Positions 41,301 through 52,287 of a DNA stretch of 64,000 nucleotides are shown here, piece by piece. A program made the translations under genes and the position numbers. A model generated the notes under the pieces. That model searched no databases, was not told where the DNA came from, and was given only the letters and a program-made list of their open reading frames with translations. Position 1 is the stretch's first letter. The number at the start of each line of letters is the position of its first letter. Source of the DNA: Pontederia crassipes (Eukaryota; Streptophyta; Magnoliopsida; Commelinales; Pontederiaceae); the NCBI GenBank assembly GCA_030549335.1, contig CM060194.1, forward strand, positions 74,932,077 through 74,996,076. The letters run 5' to 3'.

Positions 41301-41977
41301 TCCTCCTCTTCCCCTCGAACAGGGAGATTTTGAATCCGACTGCTTGGGCATCTTGCAGTGAGATGACAGTTCACAATTTGTGTGTGCCTGCGACTGCACT
41401 GCTGATCAGGAAGGGATGAGGGGGCAGATCATGACGTACGTGTTACTTTCCAGCCAAATCACTGCCATGATCACATAAATTTGGATATAATTCAACGTTG
41501 CAAGAGATTGAAAAGATGACATGCGTACTGCAATATTCCAATGAAATCATTCTTTTTTATGGAGGAAGAAAACCGGGAGTGTCGCATTATTGTTATTCCA
41601 TTGGGTGATGAAGTTGGACCACACCCATATTAATTACATCGAGGGCTTGGCACAACTACTTATATATGGATGGAATTGGTGAGACTTTTTTGACTTGACA
41701 ATGATGCATTATTACATTCTCGTGGAGAGGATTAATCGGCCTGCAATGTCGAAGTCGAACTCAAAGCATTGCAGCATCCCATGCTGGAAAAAGATATGAG
41801 TTGAGTCACACGTAAAATTTAATAACCTCACTTTGGAATGGTTTGAATTTCAACTAAATTACTCATGATCAGTAGCTTAAATTAAAAAAACTCATTTTTT
41901 TTCTTTTTTGTTTGTTTCCTTTCCCTTTCATTCCATTGGATGCATTAGCTAAAACCAAATCGAACAAAAGTGAAGTC
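38337..41977. other. Intergenic, one MITE-like element
   Basis: No gene is supported. A 251-bp segment, 40,245-40,495, has inverted ends AGGGGCGGA and TCCGCCCCT around a non-coding interior and looks like a hAT-type MITE, though no 8-bp duplication is evident. The rest shows nothing recognisable. Confidence 0.45.
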
Positions 41978-42170
41978 AGCCCAAGCGTTTTGGTAAGTCT
42001 GCCCTGCCATTTTTTCTAGTCGTTCGACGAAGAATCAATGACCAGGGAAGAGACGCAGCATTTATTCTCGGCCAAGCAAAGACGAAACCTGTTCAATTCT
42101 CCACTCGGCCGGTCCAGTGTCATTTCGATGCCGGTTCAAATATTCACTCTACATGCACTTCTCGGTCTAG

Positions 42171-42500
42171 GGCACGAAAGGTGTCCCTCGTTCGTGTCCG
42201 TTGCGTCATTTAATGTCCTTCTGCGAATGACAGCGATCTCCCTCCCTCAATGATGACAATGACAACAAACAGTGACAGTGTCAAACCAGGTGATGTCTAT
42301 CGATTACAACCAGTTTTGTTTCATTTCTATGCTAGGGCACGAAAGGTGTCCCTCATTCACGTCCCTACGATAGGCAAACTCCTTCTCCGGACAACGACGA
42401 TCTTCCTCCGTGGACGACGTCAGTGACAACAAATAATGACGGTGTCAAACCAGGTGACATCTATCAGTTACCTTGCTCCCAGTTTGCTTCTTCATTTTTT
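42171..42500 (+). repeat. Subterminal direct repeats of the Mutator-like element
   Basis: Two units of about 163 bp: each starts AGGGCACGAAAGGTGTCCCTC (42,171 and 42,334 region) and contains GTGTCAAACCAGGTGA further on. The right subterminal region (47,820-48,060) has related units (AATGAGGGACACCTTGTTTG). Such subterminal arrays often hold transposase binding sites; that role is inferred. Confidence 0.65.
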
Positions 42501-43087
42501 CAATGATTATCGCTATGGCACGACTATGTGTTAGTTGCTCAATTACACTGCTACAGAGAAGGGGATCGGCGATCGCTCTCTCCGAATGACAACAATAATG
42601 GCGGCGATGATGGCATGGTATTCCCTAGATCTATCTATTCAGTATCATTTGAGTGAAACAAAATTGCCATTCTGTAATCATTTTTTCTGGATTAAAGTTA
42701 TTTCTTCTACCGTTGGAAGATCATTTCTTTTTGTTTCTTTTCAAAGATTATGGCTCAATATTAATCGGTATGCTAAATGGAATTGGTAAAAAAAATGTCA
42801 ACATACTCAAGCAAAGTTATCTTTTTCACCATAAAAATGATTTTTTTTGCTGTTGTACATGAGGTTACTTTTGTGTTTGGTTACATTAGAATTTTCTTGA
42901 AGGATTGTTAGCTGAAAACAATTAAATGTTCTTCAACAATGAGTTGAGCATTATTTGTGCAATATAGTCATTTTGTTTATATTTATTCAATTATAAATTT
43001 CATGCATGTACCTCAGGTGGCATTGCATGATTTGAATATGGGGCATTTTGCAAGTCTTCTTTGAAGATTAAGAAAGAGATATCCATT

Positions 43088-43507
43088 ATGACAACACCCA
43101 AATGTCATTGTCAAGAAGCGATAGTACGAACATCTTGGACTGAAAATAATCCTGGTCGTAAGTTTTATGGATGTCCATTTTTTGGAGTGAGTCTACATCT
43201 TCATAATTTCTATTACATTATAATTATGAATTGGCGTGTATTTAACTGATGTTTTATTATACAGCAAGAATGAGCGTGCAACTACTTCAAATGGATGGAT
43301 CCATATTTTCAATCATGGCCCATCCAAGTGATTAATGGTTTATTACGCAAGATTGATAGATTGGAAGCGACGAATCAAATTGAACATGAAATTATGATTA
43401 ATAGGGGCCTAATCGAAGATAGGGTTAATAGGAATGGTTTCAATGCTTATTGTAAACTTCTTGTTGTAATTTGCATTGTTGTATCCATGGTAGTTATGTT
43501 TATGTGA
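43088..43507 (+). pseudogene. GRF zinc-finger membrane protein gene, one stop
   Basis: Exon 43,088-43,186 encodes the start of a GRF zinc finger (KCHCQEAIVRTSWTENNPGR, FYGCPFF). A GTGAGT donor follows; the acceptor ACAG ends at 43,264. The second exon begins Gln-Glu and then TGA (43,271-43,273), after which the same frame continues with ACNYFKWMD (the last zinc-finger Cys), a charged helix, and a hydrophobic C-terminal segment (LLVVICIVVSMVVMFM) to the stop at 43,505-43,507. GRF fingers bind nucleic acid in other proteins; the role inside a Mutator-like element is unknown. Its convergent position recalls the second gene of MuDR, without sequence relation being shown. Confidence 0.75.
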
Positions 43508-43542
43508 CAAGTAATATGGTGCTAATGCTCTTTAGTTTCAGT

Positions 43543-43755
43543 TTTAGTTGTCTGTGAAATGTAAACAATGATATCATTTGCATTGTTGTGAAATGTATCT
43601 AGATCTAGTTGTCTATGAAATGTAAATAATGATGTTGTGAAATGTATCTAGTTCTAGTTGTCTGTGAAATGTAAACAATGATGTTGTGAAATATATCCAA
43701 TTCCATTTGCATTATGTTGTGAAATGTAAACAATGATGCTGTGAAATGTTCTAGG
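43543..43755 (+). repeat. Tandem repeat downstream of GRF gene
   Basis: Imperfect direct repeats of TCTGTGAAATGTAAACAATG with GATGTTGTGAAATGTATC occur three to four times with a spacing of about 50-65 bp, directly after the GRF reading frame. Non-coding, probably in its 3' region. Confidence 0.75.
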
Positions 43756-44593
43756 CACATAGGAAGCAACATGGCAAACCAGTTTGCTTTTGGATATATA
43801 AGCTTTGGCTCATATGATCCAGACCGTCTAAGAACTGAAACACAAGGCAAGAGATAACAGCGCATGCATGCTTTACAAAAGAGTCGATGAGTACTTTATC
43901 CTTCCCACTTGTTTACTCCAAAAATAAAAAGAACAAGGACAATCATAAGCTTACTACTGGTTCTTTTGTGAACTAATGCCACATCCAAGTTGTTCAATCT
44001 CAACAGCATTTCTAGTGTTGCATGCAATAAAATTTCAACGCCTTTTCCGAAAGCAAAACTTTTCCATGGGAAGGAGCATAACAACAAGAACAAGAGAAAA
44101 GAAGGGAGACTAGAAAAGGAGGACAAAAATTAAATCTACTCTCCAATGTTCTTGCATGTTGCAAGGAGGGATGTGAAAAATATAACTCAAAGTTTAGAGA
44201 AGAAACTGGAAAACGTTAAATCCATCTCTAAATTACAAGATCATACATCAATCTGTTGCTCGGATCTCGTACAACCTTTTGGATACAAACATTAAATACA
44301 TCTCTAAATTACAAGTTGATATATGGCAGATTCATTGCAAAAGCTAAGGAACTCGAATCCTGTACAACCTTTTCAGATGCTATATAAATCTATTAAAAAA
44401 ATTGTAGAAACATGAGTCAAAAAATAAGAAGATGCAATAAGTAATTAATACGAAAAAATGCTTACACATTATGCAATATGACTCAAGCTTCATACTACTC
44501 CCCTTGACTTTGACCATCCTTCTTATAATATGATGCACCCAAATTAAAATTAGATACCAAGTAAAATGCGAAAAAGAACTTAGGTTAATTTCC

Positions 44594-47547
44594 ATACCTT
44601 AAATGATGTACATGTTCTTTTGTCATGTTCACTTTTTTCGTATTTTCCACAATTTTTTTTCTTAGATTTCTTTTGCGACATGAAAATTTCAACGCCGGAT
44701 TTTATCATGCCCACATTTTTTGGTCTACCCTTATATTTCACACGATGTGGATCCCGTATAACAAATTGAGCCTTTTGTAAATTGATAGAACTTGATTAAC
44801 TCGCAACAAATTTACTAGTAACGTCTTGACTTGCATGAATCCCACTAGTGTTTGGTTCATTTGTATCCATAACTGTATTTGCAACATGAAATGCACTTAT
44901 CTTTTTTATAACATTGTCTAAAAGTGGAGCACAAAAATGTAAATGTTTTGTGGAAATCAAACCCATCTTTTCCACTTTCCAAAGGTTTCTCTACGAACCT
45001 AATTTTTGAATAGGGCTTATAAAATCATTAGAAGATGATGACTTATCATAAATTGAATGTGCATTTTCATACCTCGCATTTATGGTTCAACGATGGAGTA
45101 CATATCTCTCAAGTATAAACCCCACTTCTTTCTTGTGAAGGACACATAAGATGTGACAACATAACAGTCCTTTTTGTTTATTTTTTTTTTGCAAGAACAT
45201 TTTATATAAATTTCTTCAGATTGACTAAACTCCACAATATTCTTGCCGTCATCAATACTTTGCACGGGATAAACTGAGTAATACGATTTTCTTCATCTTT
45301 ATGTATCTTGTGGGCATACGAAGTAATACTCTGTCCATATGCTTCTTGGAACTTATAAAAAATGGCATGTGTATAAATATCGCCAGCATGTATGTAGGTG
45401 CTTCGTCATGTATGCAGGTAAGGAGTTAATGGTTTTAAAGTCCTCTTTCTCTTCAAGAGGACTTAACCATAAGTGACGTGTTCGCGTTGACGTAATCATA
45501 AAAAAAATATTAATACCTTTCGCTCTTTGAGTTGTACGCATATCTGCAGTGAAAACATCTTGAAAATAAAATGAGATCCACTATTCGTGTTTGTTGTACA
45601 TGACCTTTAACTAATGTCCATTAGGGATATCAAACTTTTCTTTCAAAGAAATCCAAACGTGTTCGAATTCATCTGCATTGGATGAACCATATAGCCACTT
45701 GTAATATTCTTTAAATATGTCTAGTGCATATAAATCTTGTAGATGAATCATGGCATTCTTAGCAATATGTCATGTGCAAAATATATGTTTAGTATGAGAA
45801 AAAAATCTACATATAGTATTACCCATCGTAATATCTTGATTCGTAATAATACAACGTGGATGCTTTTCATACATGCGCTCAAATCATCTTTCAAATAGTC
45901 ATACGAATGTATCCTTTGTTTCATCTGCAAATAAAACACAACCAAATAAACATGATCTTTTATGATGATTTACTCCAGTAAAAGAAGCAAAAATTATTCT
46001 TAAGTTATTTGTCATATATGTTGCATCAAATACAATAACATCGCCAAATATTAAATAGTCGCCCCTTGATCTTCCATTAGCTCCAAAAAAATTCAAAATA
46101 GTGTCATCTTCATCCAACTCCCATGGATGAAAGAAGTCTGGGTCATCAGTTATTTTACTTTGAAAAACAAATATGATACTCAAACATTCATGGTCAATTT
46201 GGCATTTTGTTCTTTCAAATGATCAATATAGTCTTGAGCTGTTACGAGTGGTTCGCCGGACATATTGAGTGCTCTAACTATTCTCGATGGACTCATGCCG
46301 AATTCACGTAAGTTAACAATTACTTTTTTCGAAATAACTCAAAATTCTTTTTGTGAGCGTAAGAATTTCACCTTTGACGAAGTTGTTAAAGGATGACTAT
46401 ATTTTTCCACAAATTTTTTAATCTCTCACTTTTCATCCTTTCGTAGAGCTATATATATATGAGCAAGGCAGTCATTCCTAACTTCTCTTCTTTGTTTAAA
46501 TTTATTTTGGCTGCGTTTGGTACGAGAATATTAGTAGAACATTAGTTCTCGAGAACTAATTGATTTGATAGAAAAGTTTGGGTTGGTATTTGGATGAAAA
46601 GGTGTAATGATGGAGATTTAAAAAGTTGATGTGATGGATAAGTTTTAGTGATTGTTTGGATAAAAAGTAAGAATTAAGAATATAATTTATTATTTTATGA
46701 TGTATAAAATTATAGTAAATAAGAATATATTATTAATATTATAATTTATGTAAATCATTATATTATTAATATTATTTTTATTTATTTTGATTAAATATTT
46801 TAAATATTCTTAATATTACGATTTACGTACATTTTAAGATACAAATATAATATAAATTTTTTTAAAAAATAATTGAATAGTTTAATTAATAAAAAATTTA
46901 TTAATTATTAGAACTAATTATTTTATAATTTTTAATTTAATAAATTATTTTAATATCCCTAATAATGTATTAATATATTCTAAATTATATAACCCAAATA
47001 TTATAAAATAATTAAAAAAATAAATGAAATTTGAAAAAAAAGTCAAAAAAGGACGACTGAAATGACGTGAAATTGAAAAAAAAATGTTCTTGCCAAGTTC
47101 TTGTTGATGGCTAGAACTTTCGGCCGGAATATTTGGCCAAATGTTTCGGCCAAAATCACGTGACGGGAACATTCACATGGCTGAGTTTGGCCGAACAATC
47201 GGAATATTTTGTTTGTTTCGTACTGTCAAACGCATCCTTTTAGTACATTGCTTCACTCTTTTATGCCCTTCTGTAGAACACACAAAAGTTCTATTGATAA
47301 CATTTCTCGTGGCTTTGCACTTATGCAAACCTTGCTTTCTAACAGAAAAATCAACTAATTTTGCATACATGTTATACTCATCGTCGTTGTCAAATAACAT
47401 CCCGACATATGGCTTTGGTACTTCATAAGATTTAACGTAGTCAACTTGCATGCCATTTTCTTCTTCTACTATATTTTCAACATTGAATCCGTCGTTGGTA
47501 ATCCTTTCTTCCACATTATGACTTTCGACAGTAATCTCCGGCTCCAT
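44594..47547 (-). pseudogene. FAR1/MULE-type transposase, decayed and split
   Basis: The N-terminus (ATG at 47,547) carries the first half of a FAR1 DNA-binding domain (PYVGMLFDNDDEYNMYAKL, then FVCSTEGHKR). It breaks at 47,238 where an AT-rich element is inserted, and resumes at 46,508 with RREVRNDCLAHI and ...KYSHPL. The MULE core follows: VFDATY with the first catalytic Asp and GVNHHKRSCLFGC (45,899-46,183), then TNQD with the second Asp (about 45,815-45,830). A C-terminal cysteine/histidine motif lies near 44,600-44,760. Several in-frame TGA stops and at least one frameshift occur after the core. Related to plant FAR1/FHY3 and Jittery-type transposases. Confidence 0.85.
46509..47237. mobile_element. 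AT-rich element, copy 4, inside FAR1 domain
   Basis: 729 bp with short inverted ends GGCTGCGTTTGG and, reversed, GGATGCGTTTGA. The interior shares the AT-rich phrases of the copies near 23.7, 26.9 and 37.5 kb. It interrupts the transposase between the residues ...QCTK and the next FAR1 segment. Four T residues occur on both sides; a longer target duplication is not seen. Confidence 0.7.
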
Positions 47548-48224
47548 CTCTATAAAATAATCTTAAGCTAAGATTAACAAGAATATGAAACAATATAAAA
47601 GTAACCAGATTACAAAAGAGAAATCATGCACCATAATCTAATAACAAACCATACAACAAAATGTAACAATAGGGGAAATAAGTAATGTAACAAAATGCAA
47701 AAGGCCGAGCAAGATGATTTATTGGAAATAACTAGTGCTCGTAGAAACATAAAGCATCATCGTTTACCAACAAACAAAACAAGCCAAGATAAACATGCAT
47801 CGTCTACAACGGCGAGGTTCAAACGGCGAGTTCAGACGTTGGCGTCTGAGAAGGAGTTTCCCTGTCGTAGTGAGCGTGAAAATCATCACCTTGTTTGACA
47901 CCGTCGTCTGGAGGAGTTTGCCTATCGCAGCGGTTGTGAATGAGGGACACCTTGTTTGACAACGTTGTCCAGTAAGGGAGATCGCCGCTGTCGTCCGGAG
48001 AAGGATTTTAAATGACGAAGCAGACACGAATGAGGGACACTTCCGTGCCCTAGAGTGAAGATTTGAACCGGCATCGAAATGACACTAGACCGGCCGAGTG
48101 GAGAATTGAATCGGTCTCGTCTTTGCTTGGTCGAGAATAAATGTCGTCCCTCTTCCCTGGCCATTACTCTGCCATCGAACGACCACAAAAAATGGCAAGA
48201 CAGACCTGCCAAAACGCTTGGGCT

Positions 48225-50669
48225 AACAGACATTAAATCCACACACACACATATATGAATTAATGAGGTATAAATAACATAGAACGTCTCACTCTGAATC
48301 ATCCCTTTTGCACCTACATTTCAAATTTCTCTCTCTATCTTTCTTCTCTCACATATTGCTCGATCTTTGCCTCCCTTCCTTCCTCCATCGCGGTCATCTT
48401 TCTCCCCTCCTATCTCCAAGCGCCGGCAACCTCCTCCTCTCCCACCGCCAATACTTGGAATGAGAAGTTCATCTTTTCCGATCATCATCGGCACCTAAAA
48501 AAATAAGCCTCAAACTAAAAAAATGAATAATAAAAAAATCATAACTTTTTTTAGAGGAAAATATCTTTTAGTCACAATAAAGAAAACATAATTACTTTAT
48601 GCTTTGGACTTATTTTTTTCTTACACATTTTTCTTGTTTTTTTTATTCACAGCTGTTTTTGTCCATAATTCTTTTTTCTTTTAAATTACAGAAGCAAACA
48701 AAAAATATAATTTATTTAATAGATTTGCTAGTAGACGATGGCCGCAGATTGTTATACCTCTAGCTAGCTATGCAGTGGGCAGTATTAGGTTGAGGACCAC
48801 TCTGACATACAAATATAGAAGCACAGAATGATAGGTCAGTTTTTAGTGATCTACAACTGTACGTACTTGAGATCCCATTGGATATTATACCAACATTATT
48901 GGCTCAGCTGGTAAGAATAATCTGAATACTTTTTGCAAATGGAATTCATAAGATTAAACATCGGAAAATGTTATTTTTTTCTCAAACCAAGTAAGCAAAT
49001 ACTTAAACATGAGTTCAATATACTTTTATATCCTTCGACAATATAATTTATTAGAAGATGGCCATATAGTTAAATCACAGAATAATATAAACATATATTA
49101 ATGACTGTATCATGCAATTCTCCTGATTTTACGTTTTTTTATTTGTTGGTATCTTTTTAATAATAATTTAAAGGATCACTAATTATGCTTAAGGGTAAAC
49201 TTACATCATAATAATTGTACGAATAATTATATTCATTATGAAAATTAATAATATCTAAAAGTTCATAAAACTTTAAAATAATATATAATTATTGTTAATA
49301 ATTTAAGTTATTTTTAGAATCATTAATAATTTTCGATATTATAATTGAAAATACAAAAAATATGCATAAATAGGTCAGTTGCAGAGACCACTCTGATGGT
49401 GATTAATTGGAATAAACATTTCATCTACTATATATATACATATATAATATAAATGTATGCATATGTGTATGATAACAATTGGACAAGGACAAGCAATTAT
49501 GCCAGGAAAAGACATGCAACTGGGAGTTGCAAAAAGGAGAGAATGTTTTTTTGGACGAGATATGAAATGTCACATAAAAAGTCATCGGGGGATCAGCTGC
49601 TCGAGGGATGGAGGGCGAATGCAACAGCAAGGAAAAAAATGAAAAAAAAAAGAAAAAGAATGCAACAGGAAGTAGATCAAATCAATCATCTCCAATAGAT
49701 GTATATACTTGCACAACAGTAATGATACATGTCTCTGACTATATATCCGACTGATTGATACCATCTAGAATTTGTCCCAATCCAATGAACCTTTCATCCA
49801 CAAAAAAAAAAAAATCAGCTCATGCGTCATATTTATACATGACCTAATTATCAAGATTCGAGCAGCATGATTTATATGTACTTTGATATAAGTGATATCA
49901 ACTGATAATTAATAGCCTTGATAATAATCATGATATTGCTAATTAATGTAAACAATATCTTTCATATATATATAGATAGATAGATTGTCTCATGTTTTCT
50001 TTCTCCATTATGGAGGTGCATGGACCTAACATCTATAGAAAAAAAATGTAAATAAAAAAGTCAGCACTTAGCCATTTCACAAACAAGGGACAAGTTTTCA
50101 GGACTTAATCCGATCAAAATGTAAAAAAAACTAATTTATTTACTGAGATTATTTATTTTTAATTTTCTTTGTACCAGACAAGTCACCTTCAAGTTTATAA
50201 CAGAAACAAAAAATAATTCATCTTTCAATATATATCTTTGGAATCAAAACTAGCTTAGAGTTATGAGTAGTCATGAACGAGTCTCTTGTCATGATCATCT
50301 ATTCCCGTGAATGCTGGTACATACGGTGGTTTCCTTTTTCCTTATGGATGATTTGGTTTGAAGTATAAACTACTCGGGAACGCCTTAAACAAAGGAGGAG
50401 GCGGCCATATTAACCGGCACCAAACTTATCTAGAGCACATGCAATCCTCATGATGCCCGCCCCCCCCCCCCCCATTTAAACCCCATCCATCCTCTCACTC
50501 TCTCCCCACTTCACAACAGTACCCCGGCACTCTCTCACTCTCTCTCAAGACTCTCCGTTTTGCGACAAGAAACGCGTGACCTCAAGCTCCTAAGACTGTA
50601 CCGCGATCAGAGACACTTCCAACTACTCTTAACGTTTCCCAGTAGAAGAGCGAGTTGCAGCAGCTAACC
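48225..50669. other. Intergenic, upstream of YUCCA
   Basis: Pyrimidine-rich sequence at 48,300-48,460 then AT-rich DNA. No gene is supported. A C run lies at about 50,458-50,473. Confidence 0.5.
50474..50481 (+). promoter_or_regulatory. TATA-like ATTTAAAC upstream of YUCCA
   Basis: ATTTAAAC sits about 195 bp before the YUCCA ATG, followed by a CT-rich stretch of the kind seen in plant 5' leaders. The start site is not known, so this is only a plausible core promoter. Confidence 0.3.
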
Positions 50670-52287
50670 ATGGCCACCATGTTGGGCGTCGAATACGACA
50701 TGTTCTCCTGGCGGTGCGTGTGGGTGAACGGGCCGATCATAGTCGGCGCGGGGCCTTCCGGCCTGGCCGTCGGGGCGAGCCTGAAGGAGCACGGCGTGCC
50801 CTTCGTCATCCTGGAGCGCGCCGACTGCATTGCCTCCCTCTGGCAGAAGCGCACCTACGACCGGCTCAAGCTCCACCTCCCCAAGCAGTTCTGCCAGCTC
50901 CCGAACCTGCCGTTCCCCGATCATTACCCGGAGTACCCCACGAGGCGCCAGTTCGTTGACTACTTGGACTCCTACGCCGAGCGCTTCGAGCTGCGCCCGC
51001 GCTTCAACCAGTCCGTCGAGTGCGCGCGGTACGACGAGACGTGCGGGCTGTGGCGGGTGAAGACCGTCGGCGCCGGCGCAGAGGCCGGGAACCGCGGGAC
51101 CGAGACGGAGTACATCGGCCGCTGGCTGGTGGTCGCCACCGGAGAGAACGCGGAGAAGGTCGTCCCGGAGCTGGAAGGGCTTGGGGAATTCGGCGGCGAC
51201 GTGACGCACGTCTGCGACTACAAGTCCGGCCAGGTCTATGCTGGCAAGCGCGTGCTGGTGGTCGGGTGCGGCAACTCCGGCATGGAGGCCTGCCTCGACC
51301 TTTGCGACCATAATGCCTACCCGTCCATGGTGGTTCGCGACTCGGTGGGTGTTTACGCAAGATTCTCACGTGTTGACTTTGTTCTTCTGATATGATGCAT
51401 CCTGATAAATATGGCATATGATCGCCATAATTAGAATATTAAGAAACAATGAGATTTAACCAAGTCAAATCCTAAATAATACTTATACGATCACATCAGT
51501 GTCAGATTTGAACAGGACAAGCAAACAGCAACTAACGGAACAATTCTTGGGTTGGTTCTTTGATGGCTGCAGGTCCACGTCTTACCCCGGGAGGTCCTCG
51601 GCAAATCAACGTTCGAGCTGGCCGTTCTCCTGATGAAGTGGCTGCCGCTTTGGCTGGTGGACAAGATCATGCTGCTGTTGGCGTGGCTGGTGCTGGGGAA
51701 CATTGAGAAGCTCGGCCTTAAGAGGCCTGCTGTTGGTCCTCTGGAGTTCAAGAACACGCATGGAAGGACCCCCGTCCTGGACATCGGCGCCCTGAGCAGA
51801 ATAAGATCGGGAGACATAAAGGTGGTGCCCGGAATCAGGAGGTTCTGGGCCAAGTGCGTCGAGCTTGTCGACGGCCATCTCCTCGACGCCGACTCGGTCA
51901 TCCTGGCCACCGGATACCGCAGCAATGTCCCTCAATGGCTCCAGGTACATTTCATATATTTTTCACCTCTCGATTTCAAGTTCATTCCAGCTGATGCATA
52001 TAATTATGCAAGGAACGCAGTGGAAATTTAATATTGTCTACTTGGTTTTCACTCTGCAGGGATGTGATTTCTTCACCAAAGAGGGGTTCCCAAAGGCTTC
52101 ATACCCCAATGGGTGGAAAGGGCAGTGCGGGCTCTATGCTGTTGGCTTCACAAGGAGAGGGCTCGCTGGTGCCTCCTTTGATGCAGTTAGGGCAGCCGAG
52201 GACATTAGCAAGATGTGGAAAGAAGAAACAAAGCCAGCAATAACAGGATTCACTGGTTGCCAGAGGAGATGCATATCTCATATTTAA
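50670..52287 (+). CDS. YUC: YUCCA flavin-containing monooxygenase
   Basis: Converts indole-3-pyruvate to the auxin indole-3-acetic acid, the rate-limiting step of the TAA/YUC pathway. Exons 50,670-51,344, 51,573-51,944 and 52,060-52,287 (stop included) have GT/AG borders and give 424 residues, the usual length. Motifs: FAD-binding GAGPSG (26-31), the monooxygenase signature [12 protein letters not shown] (174-185), NADPH-binding GCGNSGME (199-206), and [13 protein letters not shown] (337-349). The start is the ATG in ACCATGGCC; an in-frame ATG lies three codons on. The segment [17 protein letters not shown] fits the YUC3/5/7/8/9 side of the family rather than YUC2/6. The GC-rich first exon contrasts strongly with its surroundings, as in many monocot genes. 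No break is seen. Confidence 0.95.

Larger units (their letters stand above)
41978..48224. mobile_element. Mutator-like element with transposase and GRF gene
   Basis: Ends AGCCCAAGCGTTTTGG at 41,978 and its reverse complement CCAAAACGCTTGGGCT at 48,209-48,224. The inverted similarity continues for about 250 bp on each side (for example ACTCGGCCGGTC and ATGCCGGTTCAAAT). Inside are a FAR1/MULE-type transposase on minus and a GRF zinc-finger gene on plus, pointing at each other. No matching 9-10-bp target duplication was found next to the ends. The element is inactive: the transposase has several stops and is split by another insertion. Confidence 0.85.

Noticed and set aside
43543..43755. Possible CRISPR-like spaced repeat
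   Set aside because: Repeats are imperfect, overlapping units of one tandem repeat with no unique spacers.
41965..48235. 9-bp target duplication of the Mutator-like element
   Set aside because: Flanking sequences AGTGAAGTC and AACAGACAT do not match; shifting the border by three bases does not give a convincing duplication.
48900..48980. A-box-like GGCTCAGCTGGTAAG
   Set aside because: No B box at the proper distance and no cloverleaf; neither a tRNA nor a defined SINE.
50664..51311. 215-codon minus-strand frame opposite YUCCA exon 1
   Set aside because: Composition artefact of a GC-rich exon; no domain, and the sense strand is clearly conserved coding.
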